This document shows positions 1 through 6,727 of a stretch of DNA of 32,008 nt, piece by piece. The notes beneath the pieces are model-generated. The model had not been told where the DNA came from, searched no databases, and saw nothing but the letters and a program-made list of their open reading frames with translations. The stretch spans positions 792 through 32,799 of the forward strand of contig DFLB01000050.1 of the NCBI GenBank assembly GCA_002373995.1. Reading direction: 5' to 3'. The stretch's first letter is position 1; every line of letters starts with the position of its first letter. A program made the position numbers and the translations under genes. Origin of the DNA: Bacteroidales bacterium UBA3630 (GTDB taxonomy: Bacteria > Bacteroidota > Bacteroidia > Bacteroidales > P3).

Positions 1-72
1 GGCGTGAGCGTCATCATCCCGCAGCGCGTCTGCATCGTCGAGAACAAGAAACGTATTGCTGCTAACAAATAA
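1..72 (+). CDS. iorA: Indolepyruvate ferredoxin oxidoreductase alpha subunit, C-terminal end (partial)
   Basis: The window opens inside a reading frame whose last 23 residues run GVSVIIPQRVCIVENKK... and end at TAA 70-72. The GVSVII...RVC pattern resembles the segment before the ferredoxin domain in IorA proteins. The next gene, 12 bp downstream, is a clear iorB. IorA is the thiamine-diphosphate subunit that oxidises aryl pyruvates from aromatic amino acids to aryl-acetyl-CoA, passing electrons to ferredoxin. Only the tail is visible. It holds a single cysteine, so no C-terminal 4Fe-4S ferredoxin domain follows here. The name rests mainly on the iorB neighbour. Confidence 0.6.
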   Translation, partial: GVSVIIPQRVCIVENKKRIAANK

Positions 73-84
73 AACGAAGAAACA

Positions 85-648
85 ATGAAGAAAGACATCA
101 TACTTTGCGGCGTAGGCGGCGACGGCATCGTCTCCGTGGCCAAGATTATCAGCGACGCCGCCCTCAACCTGGGCCTCAACGTCAAGCAGAGCGAAATCCA
201 CGGCATGAGCCAGCGCGGCGGCTCGGTGTTCAGCCACCTCCGCGTCAGCAGCGACCCCATCTTCGCCGACGTCATCCCTGAAGGCAAGGCCGACATCATC
301 CTCAGCTCGGAGCCCATGGAGGCCCTGCGCTACCTGCCTTTCCTGGCCCCCGACGGCGCCGTCATCACCAACAGCGACCCCTTCATCAATATCAAGAACT
401 ATCCTGATATCGAGAAGGTGAACGCCGAACTGGCCAAGCTGAAGAAGTGCGTCAGCTTCAACGCCAACGCCATTGCCAAGGAGCTCAACGCCCGCGGCAA
501 CATGGTGCTGCTCGGCGCTGCAGCTCCCTACCTGGAGATTGCCTTCGACGAGCTGGAGAAGGCCATCAAGGCCATCTTCGGCCGCAAGGGCGACGCCGTG
601 GTGGAGACCAACATCAAGGCCATCCGCGCCGGCCGCGACGCCAAATAA
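85..648 (+). CDS. iorB: Indolepyruvate ferredoxin oxidoreductase beta subunit
   Basis: This 187-aa protein is the gamma-type subunit of the 2-oxoacid:ferredoxin oxidoreductase family. With IorA it converts indolepyruvate and related aryl pyruvates to aryl-acetyl-CoA in the cytoplasm. The glycine-rich start (GVGGDGIVSVAKII, residues 9-22) and the EIHGMSQRGGSVFSHLR block (about residues 38-54) are typical of the pyruvate/ketoisovalerate oxidoreductase gamma domain, which fills the whole protein. Length is normal for IorB. It starts 12 bp after the iorA stop, so the two are one operon, and a strong hairpin terminator follows at 668-703. I see nothing odd in it. Confidence 0.93.
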   Translation: MKKDIILCGVGGDGIVSVAKIISDAALNLGLNVKQSEIHGMSQRGGSVFSHLRVSSDPIFADVIPEGKADIILSSEPMEALRYLPFLAPDGAVITNSDPFINIKNYPDIEKVNAELAKLKKCVSFNANAIAKELNARGNMVLLGAAAPYLEIAFDELEKAIKAIFGRKGDAVVETNIKAIRAGRDAK

Positions 649-667
649 CGGCTTCCGACACATAAGC

Positions 668-703
668 AAAGCCACGAACCAGCCTCGGTTCGTGGCTTTT
701 TTT
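668..703 (+). terminator. Intrinsic terminator after iorAB
   Basis: An 11-bp perfect stem (AGCCACGAACC 670-680 with GGTTCGTGGCT 687-697), 6-nt loop, followed by six T. Flanking AAA/TTT can lengthen the stem. It ends the iorAB operon. Confidence 0.93.
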
Positions 704-733
704 GATTGGTTTTATTAAATCTGCTTTTTTTCG

Positions 734-741
734 TATCTTTG
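734..741 (+). promoter_or_regulatory. Bacteroidota -7 promoter element
   Basis: TATCTTTG matches the TAnnTTTG -7 consensus of the Bacteroidota primary sigma factor. It sits just past the iorAB terminator and 23 bp before the ATG at 764. No clean -33 TTTG is present at the usual distance; the upstream region is T-rich. Confidence 0.6.
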
Positions 742-763
742 CGGCTGCAAGCGAGGAACGCCG

Positions 764-1105
764 ATGCTATACAAGAGGCTGATAATGTTGCTGTTTGCCC
801 TGTTGTGGCTGATGCCCGCCCAGGCCGGAAACGCTCCCGAACGGAGCGCCGAGCTGTCGGTGGGTACCGGCGTGCACCGCCCCGAATGGGTCGACGTGGG
901 CATGTGCGACGTGCTGGCTGTCACTTCCACCTCTACACTCACTCCCCCCACTACCGTACGCCTCGTCCACGACACCCCGACAGGCTTTGCCCCCTCGGTG
1001 GCGGTCCGCCATATGCCCATCGGCAGCCGGATGCTCCTGAGGGCCGACATGCACCCCTATGTGCATCGCTCGCGCATCTACCTCCTGCGGTGTCTCCGAC
1101 TCTGA
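764..1105 (+). CDS. Small exported protein of unknown function
   Basis: I do not recognise this 113-aa protein. The first 21 residues form a convincing signal peptide: KR near the start, a hydrophobic run LIMLLFALLWLMP, and an AQA cleavage site before GNAPERS. The mature part is about 92 residues, with no clear domain and one cysteine near residue 48 plus one near the end. The ATG lies 23 bp after a TATCTTTG promoter element, which supports the start. The C-terminus (RIYLLRCLRL) is basic and looks unlike a finished secreted domain, so it may be a truncated remnant of a longer exported protein. The first of the GGTCCG elements follows 82 bp after the stop. Confidence 0.5.
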   Translation: MLYKRLIMLLFALLWLMPAQAGNAPERSAELSVGTGVHRPEWVDVGMCDVLAVTSTSTLTPPTTVRLVHDTPTGFAPSVAVRHMPIGSRMLLRADMHPYVHRSRIYLLRCLRL

Positions 1106-1186
1106 TTGTTCCATCGTTTTAAGCATTCAAACATTTTAGGCAGTACTGTGAGTATTGTCTTTGCGCAATATTGGCTCGAATGATAG

Positions 1187-1286
1187 GCTCTTGGTCCGAG
1201 GATGGTCCGAGGGCGGTCCGGTGATGGTCCGAGGATGGTCCGATAGAAACCGGACCAAGAGCGGCCCGGAGGCGGTGCGACAGCGG
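1187..1286 (+). repeat. GGTCCG 11-bp-phased element, copy R1
   Basis: Five GGTCCG boxes start at 1193, 1204, 1215, 1226 and 1237, exactly 11 bp apart. An inverted CGGACC box follows at 1251, 14 bp after the last direct box. The outer arms GCTCTTGGTCCG (1187-1198) and CGGACCAAGAGC (1251-1262) are perfect 12-bp reverse complements. The tail GGCGGTGCGACAGCGG matches that of R2. It lies between a stop codon (1105) and the next gene (1365). Confidence 0.9.
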
Positions 1287-1364
1287 GGTGCATGTAGGAG
1301 GGGATGGATACGCACGGGTACGGTTCGGCCAAGGAGACATTATATTTATCATAAACACAAACAG

Positions 1365-1853
1365 ATGGAATACATCAGAAAATCGATTTATAGCCTGCCG
1401 GAGATACGCCGCACGTTGATGCCCCTCTGGTCGGCGTGGGTGCTGACGGCTGTCGGTGCCGTGTGCGGCGTGCTCTATTTCCTCCTGCCCGACCTCTCGG
1501 CGGGGGGCTCGTCCGCATTGATTGGCGGTGTCATTGTGGGTGGGTGCAGTCTGCTGACGGTGCTGTGCTACTGGCTCTTCGGCGACAGCCGCCGCCCCTA
1601 CAGCCGCGAGCTGCATGCCGTGCTGGAACCCACCTATGCCTACTATCCCGAGTCGGCCAAAGAGACTGTGATTGCGGCGCTGGAGGCTCACGACGAACGG
1701 GCGCTGGAGGCCGTCAAGCGGCAGGCCAAGCCCGAGCTGGCGCTGGTGCGCTACAGCGACAAGGAGGAGCGCACCTACTACTCGCAGCTGACACGCGTGG
1801 AGGGCAAGCGGTACCTGCCGCTGACAGACATCATTATCAACAAAACAAAATAA
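1365..1853 (+). CDS. Two-helix membrane protein, unknown function
   Basis: This 162-aa protein was not recognised. A short N-terminus (MEYIRKSIYSLPEIRR) leads into two hydrophobic segments at about residues 25-46 and 52-75. A cytoplasmic-type tail of about 85 residues follows, rich in charged residues. The ATG at 1365 is preferred because upstream in-frame codons run back through repeat R1. It is followed 8 bp later by a gene of the same layout (1862-2392): short N-terminus, helix pair, and a C-terminal domain with a similar pattern (LALVRYSDKEERTYY here, CALRVLRSKDGSIALL there). The two are probably diverged duplicates working together at the inner membrane. No function is assigned. Confidence 0.75.
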   Translation: MEYIRKSIYSLPEIRRTLMPLWSAWVLTAVGAVCGVLYFLLPDLSAGGSSALIGGVIVGGCSLLTVLCYWLFGDSRRPYSRELHAVLEPTYAYYPESAKETVIAALEAHDERALEAVKRQAKPELALVRYSDKEERTYYSQLTRVEGKRYLPLTDIIINKTK

Positions 1854-1861
1854 TCAGAACA

Positions 1862-2392
1862 ATGGAACACATCAAAACGATAGAAGAATATATCGCCACC
1901 GAGATGGGTGGCAAGATTGAACGCAAAAAGAACTTCCCGCTGCTCGGCCTGGTCCTGCTGGCCGCCGGAGCCGCGATGCTGGTGCTGATGGCAGGCATCC
2001 GCAACGCCGACAGCCTGCAGACCTTTCTGCTCACCGCCGGCATGATCTGCGTCGCCGTAGGATTTCTGCTCACGGCGATGGGGCTCAGCGGGGCCCTGTT
2101 CCACTATCGCTATGCCGCCACCGGCAGCCGCATCAAGGAGCGCAAGGTCTACCTAAGCCTCGAAGATTACCGCACAGCCTACGATGCGCTGACCACAGGC
2201 ACCACCGGCGACCTGGCCTCCGTGAAGCCCGTCGTCAGCAGCAACTGCGCCCTGCGGGTGCTGCGCAGCAAGGACGGCTCCATAGCCCTCTTGCAAGGCG
2301 GACGCTACGACACAGGGCACTTCGAGGCCGAGACACCTGTCAAAGTTCTTGTTGGCACGGAAGTTGCAGCAATCGAAATGTTATGCAGATAG
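1862..2392 (+). CDS. Two-helix membrane protein, likely paralogue of the upstream gene
   Basis: This 176-aa protein was not recognised. Residues 1-22 are charged (MEHIKTIEEYIATEMGGKIERKK). Two hydrophobic segments follow at about 24-45 and 53-78. A soluble tail of about 95 residues contains KERKVYLSLEDYRTAYDAL and a strand-rich end (RVLRSKDGSIALLQGGRYDTG). Order, size and tail pattern resemble the gene ending at 1853, from which it is separated by 8 bp. Its last 10 bases overlap the start of the antiporter gene, so the three genes are probably co-transcribed and translationally coupled. A role alongside the antiporter is possible, but this is inference from position only. Confidence 0.75.
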   Translation: MEHIKTIEEYIATEMGGKIERKKNFPLLGLVLLAAGAAMLVLMAGIRNADSLQTFLLTAGMICVAVGFLLTAMGLSGALFHYRYAATGSRIKERKVYLSLEDYRTAYDALTTGTTGDLASVKPVVSSNCALRVLRSKDGSIALLQGGRYDTGHFEAETPVKVLVGTEVAAIEMLCR

Positions 2393-3930
2393 AATTCATC
2401 CTCCTCATACTCTCGATCCTCTTCTTTGCCAGCATACTGGCGGGCAAGGCGGGTAGCCGTTTCGGTGTGCCCGCCCTGCTCTTGTTCCTCGCCGTGGGCA
2501 TGCTCTTCGGCAGCGACGGCCTCGGCATCCACTTCGACAACATCAAGGTGGCGCAGATTATAGGCACCGTCGCCTTGAGCGCCATCCTGTTCTCCGGCGG
2601 CCTGGACACCAAGGTGTCCGACATCAAGCCCGTCCTCGGGCCGGGCATCACCCTGGCCACCGTGGGGGTGCTTATCACCGCCGTGGCCACAGGCATCATC
2701 CTCTACTTCCTGCTCGACCACCGCTTGGGCATCAGCCTCATGGGAGCCCTGCTGCTGGCCTCCACCATGAGCAGCACCGACTCGGCATCGGTCTTCTCCA
2801 TCCTGCGCGGACGCGGGCTGAACCTCAAGCACAACCTGCGTCCCACGCTGGAGCTGGAGAGCGGCGCCAACGACCCGATGGCCTACGTGCTGGTGCTGAC
2901 ATTCATCAGCCTGGTGCAGCAGGGCGGCACGCCGCATTGGGGCAGCGCCATAGCCATGCTGGTGGTGCAGCTGGCCGTGGGCGCCGTGGCTGGATGGCTC
3001 TTCGGCAAGGCACTGGTATGGGTGGTCAACAAGATCAACATCGACAACATGGCCCTCTACCCAATCCTGGTGCTGGCGGGCTCGTTCTTCGTCTTCGCCG
3101 CCACCTACTACATGCGGGGCAACAGCTACCTGGCCGTCTACATCGCCGGCTTGGTGGTGGGCAACAGCAAGTTCGTCCACCGGCGCTCGACGCGCAACTT
3201 CTTCGACGGCATCACCTGGCTGGCACAGCTCTCCATGTTCCTCACCCTCGGCCTGCTGGTGAACCCCAGCGAGCTGAAGGAGGTGCTGGTGCCGGGACTG
3301 GTAATCAGCTTCGTGATGATATTCGTCACCCGCCCCCTGAGCGTGTTTGTCTCGCTGGCGCCGTTCCGCAAATACACCTTGCGCGACCGTCTCTTCGTCT
3401 CGTGGGTGGGACTGCGCGGCGCCGTGCCCATCATCTTCGCCATCACCTGCCGCGCCGCCGGTCTGCCACACGGCGACGTGATGTTCAACATCGTTTTCCT
3501 CTGCACGCTGGTGAGCCTCGTGGTGCAGGGCACCACGCTGCCTCTGATGGCACGCTGGCTGGGCGTCTCCGAACCACCCGCAGAGCCTCAACAAGCCGCC
3601 TCGCAGGACTTCGACATCGACTTCCCCGAGGAAATCAAGTCCTCGACGAGCGACATCGAGATCACCGAAGCCATGCTCGAACACGGTGCCCACCTGATGG
3701 ACCTCCGCCTGCCGGAGAAGACCTTGGCCATCATGGTCAAGCGCGGCGAGAGCTACTTCGTGCCCACCGGCAAGACCCTCCTGCACCCGGGCGACCGCCT
3801 GATGGTGCTCAGCGACAACCAGCAGGCCCTCGACGACACCCTCCAGCGCCTCGGCGTGTCTGCGACCGCCGATGCCCCCAAACCACCCAAACGCCCCTGG
3901 TACAGCGTCCTCTTCGACGACAGCGAGTAG
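2383..3930 (+). CDS. nhaP2: CPA1-family cation/proton antiporter (NhaP2/CvrA type)
   Basis: This 515-aa inner-membrane antiporter exchanges K+ and/or Na+ for H+. Residues 1 to about 395 form a dozen or so hydrophobic segments. They include the CPA1 signatures TDSASVF (132-138) and ESGANDP (159-165), the latter carrying the conserved Asn-Asp of the ion site. A soluble C-terminus follows, with a TrkA-C (RCK-C) regulatory domain at about 430-495 (KTLAIMVKRGESYFVP...GDRLMVLSD). This layout is that of NhaP2/CvrA, which has one RCK-C domain and is about 570 aa in enterobacteria. Substrate preference cannot be read from sequence. The start overlaps the preceding gene by 10 bp, suggesting translational coupling. 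Confidence 0.93.
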   Translation: MQIEFILLILSILFFASILAGKAGSRFGVPALLLFLAVGMLFGSDGLGIHFDNIKVAQIIGTVALSAILFSGGLDTKVSDIKPVLGPGITLATVGVLITAVATGIILYFLLDHRLGISLMGALLLASTMSSTDSASVFSILRGRGLNLKHNLRPTLELESGANDPMAYVLVLTFISLVQQGGTPHWGSAIAMLVVQLAVGAVAGWLFGKALVWVVNKINIDNMALYPILVLAGSFFVFAATYYMRGNSYLAVYIAGLVVGNSKFVHRRSTRNFFDGITWLAQLSMFLTLGLLVNPSELKEVLVPGLVISFVMIFVTRPLSVFVSLAPFRKYTLRDRLFVSWVGLRGAVPIIFAITCRAAGLPHGDVMFNIVFLCTLVSLVVQGTTLPLMARWLGVSEPPAEPQQAASQDFDIDFPEEIKSSTSDIEITEAMLEHGAHLMDLRLPEKTLAIMVKRGESYFVPTGKTLLHPGDRLMVLSDNQQALDDTLQRLGVSATADAPKPPKRPWYSVLFDDSE

Positions 3931-4002
3931 CAACGCACAATACGTGCCTTCTGTGAAACGTTTTCCATAAACTTGCATTCTATCAGGTTGTCAAGCGCAA
4001 GA

Positions 4003-4016
4003 GGGGCTTTAGCCCC
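4003..4016 (+). other. Small GC hairpin after the antiporter gene
   Basis: GGGGC TTTA GCCCC forms a 5-bp stem with a 4-nt loop, 73 bp after the nhaP2 stop. No T-run follows, so it is not a clear terminator. It may help end or stabilise the transcript. Confidence 0.3.
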
Positions 4017-4062
4017 GTACAAAACGCTCACCGCATCACATTGAAAAAAACAATAACATTGC

Positions 4063-4093
4063 AGGAAAACCTCTAAAAAGTTTTCCTTTTTTT
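4063..4093 (+). terminator. Intrinsic terminator upstream of the sigma-factor operon
   Basis: Stem AGGAAAAC (4063-4070) with GTTTTCCT (4080-4087), 9-nt loop, then T through 4093 (seven T after the core CC). It sits 133 bp after nhaP2 and directly before the sigma-factor promoter, separating the two units. Confidence 0.75.
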
Positions 4094-4106
4094 GTTTCTT
4101 TTTCCG

Positions 4107-4114
4107 TATTTTTG
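4107..4114 (+). promoter_or_regulatory. -7 promoter element of the ECF sigma operon
   Basis: TATTTTTG matches the Bacteroidota TAnnTTTG element. The upstream T-rich arm of the terminator covers the -33 position, with no exact TTTG at the usual spacing. It places transcription start near 4120, so translation must begin downstream of that. Confidence 0.65.
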
Positions 4115-4156
4115 CATCTAACGTATATAGAAAAACAAACGAGAAAAACATGTAGA

Positions 4157-4663
4157 GTGCCCCGTAAGGATACAAGACATACAGAATTCGTGCTGATGCT
4201 ACGCCGTTCACGTCGCATCCTGTACAGAATATGCCTTACCTTCACCGACCGCCAGCCCGACAATGTCGACGACCTCTGCCAAGAAATCGTCTGCAACCTC
4301 TGGCGCGGATGGCCGAAATTCCGCGGAGAAAGCGACCCCATCTCCTGGGTCTACCGCATAGCCCTCAACACCGCAGGCATGGAGCTGCGAAAACGCAAAC
4401 AGAAAGAACGTTACGAATTCATACCCCTTGACGAAAACCTCATCGACACCCTCTCCGAAGAAACCGACCCACGACGCAAACACCTCTACAACCTCATCGA
4501 CCAGCTGCCCGACGACGAAAAGAAACTCCTCTTCCTGCACCTCGACCGCCTCTCCTACGCCCAGATCGCCCAAATAGCAGGCACCTCCGAGGCCGCCGTA
4601 AAACAGCACCTCTACCGAATCCGGCAAAAGTTAATCCAATTACATAAACAAGAAGATGAATGA
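4157..4663 (+). CDS. RNA polymerase ECF-type sigma factor
   Basis: A sigma-70 family factor of the short extracytoplasmic-function type. It directs RNA polymerase to a dedicated promoter set, usually under an anti-sigma factor encoded next to it. Region 2 is seen in RILYRICLTF...DNVDDLCQEIVCNLWRGWPKFRG; region 4 in LPDDEKKLLFLHLDRLSYAQIAQIAG and TSEAAVKQHLYRIRQKL, a helix-turn-helix. The frame is open from 4112, but that lies inside the promoter. I chose GTG 4157, giving about 168 aa, because region 2 homology seems to begin before the ATG at 4196, which is the main alternative. The stop overlaps the next gene by 8 bases, typical of coupled sigma/anti-sigma pairs. Confidence 0.88.
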   Translation: MPRKDTRHTEFVLMLRRSRRILYRICLTFTDRQPDNVDDLCQEIVCNLWRGWPKFRGESDPISWVYRIALNTAGMELRKRKQKERYEFIPLDENLIDTLSEETDPRRKHLYNLIDQLPDDEKKLLFLHLDRLSYAQIAQIAGTSEAAVKQHLYRIRQKLIQLHKQEDE

Positions 4664-5363
4664 AGATACGCATACAATCAAGCAATTAAGCGTTGACGCA
4701 ATCGAAGAAGACCCCATTTTCTCCGACCTCCAGTCCCTCTGGGACGAGCAGTCTGCCCACCTCGACCGCGCCCTTGCCCATGGAGCGCTGGCGTCCCGCC
4801 GGCAACAAACAAGACGCCGGCGCGCCATGAAGACCCACCCCTCCGCCCCCTACCGACTTCGTATGCTGGCCGTCTATGCCGTCCTCTCCGTGGTGGCCCT
4901 CGCCTCCGCCGTCTATTGGGGCATCCTCATCCCCTCCCTCGCCTTCACCACCGCCGCCCTCGTCACCAGCCTTGTCATCGAGTTCATCTATCTGCTCCTC
5001 CTCGCCGAATGCCTTTACTGGACCGTCAGCCTCCTTGTCTTCGACCCCGCCCGTGTCGGCGTCCTCCGCATGTCGCGCTTCATCCGTCGCTCCCGCATGC
5101 GCCCCCACTATGGCACCTTCCCTGCCGGCAAGCGCAAAGCCTCCATGCCCGCCCCGACACCCGAGCCCGATGCCTCCGACCTCTTCTCCAACCACGTCCG
5201 CTTCCGCGCACGTCAGGCCGCCGCTGCCAGCATCGCCGCCCTGTTCGCCCTCACCGTCGTCTCCTGCTCCACCACCGGCATCGACGGGAACACCATCAAT
5301 CAGGACAATCCCGACCGCATCGCCACCGTCGAGAATGTCGCACAAATCATCGACCGTATATGA
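4656..5363 (+). CDS. Membrane protein coupled to the ECF sigma factor (possible anti-sigma factor)
   Basis: This 235-aa protein has an N-terminal cytoplasmic segment of about 65 residues, acidic at first and then strongly basic (RRQQTRRRRAMK). Two or three hydrophobic segments follow between about 68 and 130. A basic loop (RMSRFIRRSRMRPHYG) comes next, and a last hydrophobic segment at about 187-206 ends in VVSCSTTG. It overlaps the sigma gene by 8 bases (start 4656) and its stop overlaps the next gene in an ATGA. A membrane protein in this position is often the anti-sigma factor. No known anti-sigma domain is recognisable, so that role is inferred from context only. Confidence 0.75.
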   Translation: MNEDTHTIKQLSVDAIEEDPIFSDLQSLWDEQSAHLDRALAHGALASRRQQTRRRRAMKTHPSAPYRLRMLAVYAVLSVVALASAVYWGILIPSLAFTTAALVTSLVIEFIYLLLLAECLYWTVSLLVFDPARVGVLRMSRFIRRSRMRPHYGTFPAGKRKASMPAPTPEPDASDLFSNHVRFRARQAAAASIAALFALTVVSCSTTGIDGNTINQDNPDRIATVENVAQIIDRI

Positions 5364-5867
5364 ACACCCAAAGGCTTATAGACAAACTCACCTCATGGCC
5401 TATGACGCTCACCGTCTGCCTGCTGATTGTCCTTGGCACGCTCACCGTCAAGCTCTGGCCTCGCACCGTCCCCTTCGACCAGTGCAGCGACCTCTATAAG
5501 CAGTATGTAGCCGTGGAGGGTATAAACGCTACATATATAAAGGACTATAAAGTCAATGACACCGTCTTTGTCGATGTCACCCTTCTGGAAGCCATCGATT
5601 CTACAGGGTGGGAAATCCTAAAAAGGGATTTTGACGTGCCCGTCCCCCCCCCCAGATCTCCAACAGTTCATCAACGAGGGAGAAAACTTGATTTTTACAA
5701 AACTCATCCCCAAACCAACTCCCTACGCTACCTCTTTAGACACATACAAAGATGATTTACTTGCCATATCATATCTAACAAGAACGCTATCAGTTTTCCA
5801 CATCAATAATGACGATGAAAAACATGCAGTGAAATACCACAACTTTGACAAATCAACAAATCAATAA
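5360..5867 (+). pseudogene. Membrane-anchored protein broken by a frameshift at a run of ten C
   Basis: The gene opens at ATG 5360, overlapping the upstream stop as ATGA, with one membrane helix at about residues 15-34 (MTLTVCLLIVLGTLTVKL). The frame reads well to 5643 (DFDVPV). It then enters C10 at 5644-5653 and turns into arginine/histidine-rich text ending at 5755. The next forward frame, after the C run, reads naturally (PPPDLQQFINEGENLIFTKL...) to a stop at 5867, 11 bp before the next gene. With nine C the two halves join into one 168-aa protein. Function is unknown; the soluble part would face the periplasm. This could be real decay, a slippage-driven on/off switch, or a sequencing error in the homopolymer. 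Confidence 0.75.
5644..5653 (+). repeat. Homopolymer C10 inside a coding region
   Basis: Ten consecutive C at the exact point where the reading frame of the 5360-5867 gene changes. Removing one C restores one continuous frame. Tracts of this length are prone to slippage during replication. Confidence 0.95.
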
Positions 5868-5878
5868 AAAAAAGAATT

Positions 5879-6727
5879 ATGCGTAAAACTTTCACCACCC
5901 TCGCACTCTTTGCAGTGCTCAGCACCATGGCCGTCAGCTGCCAGAAAGAATCTGATGATGCCCCCATTTTAAACGGCGATAAAATAAACATTGAGATTTC
6001 TGGCATAAAACACGAAATGGTTTTGGTGAAAGCAGGTTCTTTTACAATGGGCGCCATAAATGGTGATACTCTGGCTGCCAATACCGAAACCCCGGCCCAT
6101 CAGGTGACACTGTCACAAGATTATTATATTGGCACCACAGAAGTGACACAAGAATTATATGAAGCTGTTATGGGAGAGAACCCGAGTCATTTCAAAGGTG
6201 CAACGCTACCCGTGGATGGCGTTTCATATAGTAAAGCGCTATCTTTCTGTGATAGATTGTCCGAACTGACAGACATGACATTCTCTCTCCCGACCGAGGC
6301 ACAATGGGAATACGCTGCGCGTGGTGGTCATAAAACACCTTTAGAGCCCAACCTTTATGCAGGTTCCAACGATATAGAGTCTGTGGCTTGGTACTGGGGC
6401 AATTCACAACATATTCCTGATAGTGGAAGTACCTACCCAGTAGCCATGAAACAATCTAATTCACTCGGCATATATGACATGAGCGGTAATGTTTGGGAGT
6501 GGTGTCTTGATTGGTCCGGCTACTATAATGCAGACCCAGAAATCGATCCCGTAGGACCTACAAATGGGCAATATCGCGTGTTGCGAGGAGGAAGCTGGTA
6601 CAACTACGCATGGCGTTGTCGCGTAACATACCGCTATAACAATTATCCTGAAGGTGATGATTATGTCCATGTAATAGGTTTCCGTATAGTTGCTTTGAAA
6701 AATAATAATAAAACTGTATCAAGATGA
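5879..6727 (+). CDS. SUMF1/FGE-fold lipoprotein
   Basis: This 282-aa outer-surface or periplasmic lipoprotein has a signal peptide ending in lipobox MAVSC (Cys21). It is followed by a formylglycine-generating-enzyme fold at about residues 45-272. Family marks are GSFTMG (53-58), TTEVTQELYEAVMGENPSHF, LPTEAQWEYAARGG (137-150), GNVWEWCLDW (203-212), RVLRGGSW (233-240) and IGFRIV. In true FGE a Cys pair (CxxxxC) follows RGGS. Here the first position is Asn242 and only Cys247 remains, so copper-dependent sulfatase activation is unlikely. It is more likely a binding or structural member of the family. It sits in the sigma-factor cluster, 11 bp after the broken gene, and overlaps the next by ATGA. 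The DNA is visibly AT-richer than the antiporter region. Confidence 0.9.
   Translation: MRKTFTTLALFAVLSTMAVSCQKESDDAPILNGDKINIEISGIKHEMVLVKAGSFTMGAINGDTLAANTETPAHQVTLSQDYYIGTTEVTQELYEAVMGENPSHFKGATLPVDGVSYSKALSFCDRLSELTDMTFSLPTEAQWEYAARGGHKTPLEPNLYAGSNDIESVAWYWGNSQHIPDSGSTYPVAMKQSNSLGIYDMSGNVWEWCLDWSGYYNADPEIDPVGPTNGQYRVLRGGSWYNYAWRCRVTYRYNNYPEGDDYVHVIGFRIVALKNNNKTVSR

Noticed and set aside
1156..1163. TGTCTTTG as a promoter -7 element before R1
   Set aside because: The conserved A at position 2 is missing and there is no TTTG at the right distance.
1187..1286. Regular direct repeats that could suggest a CRISPR array
   Set aside because: The step is only 11 bp with 5-bp spacers, there are five units per copy, four scattered copies, and no cas genes in the window.
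1155..1364. Upstream extension of the 1365 gene through repeat R1
   Set aside because: The extra residues encode the repeat itself, and the ATG at 1365 directly precedes the first natural protein sequence.
2305..3978. A 557-codon open frame on the minus strand opposite the antiporter gene
   Set aside because: It is a His/Gln/Glu-rich shadow of GC-rich codons; the plus strand encodes a clear antiporter with family motifs.
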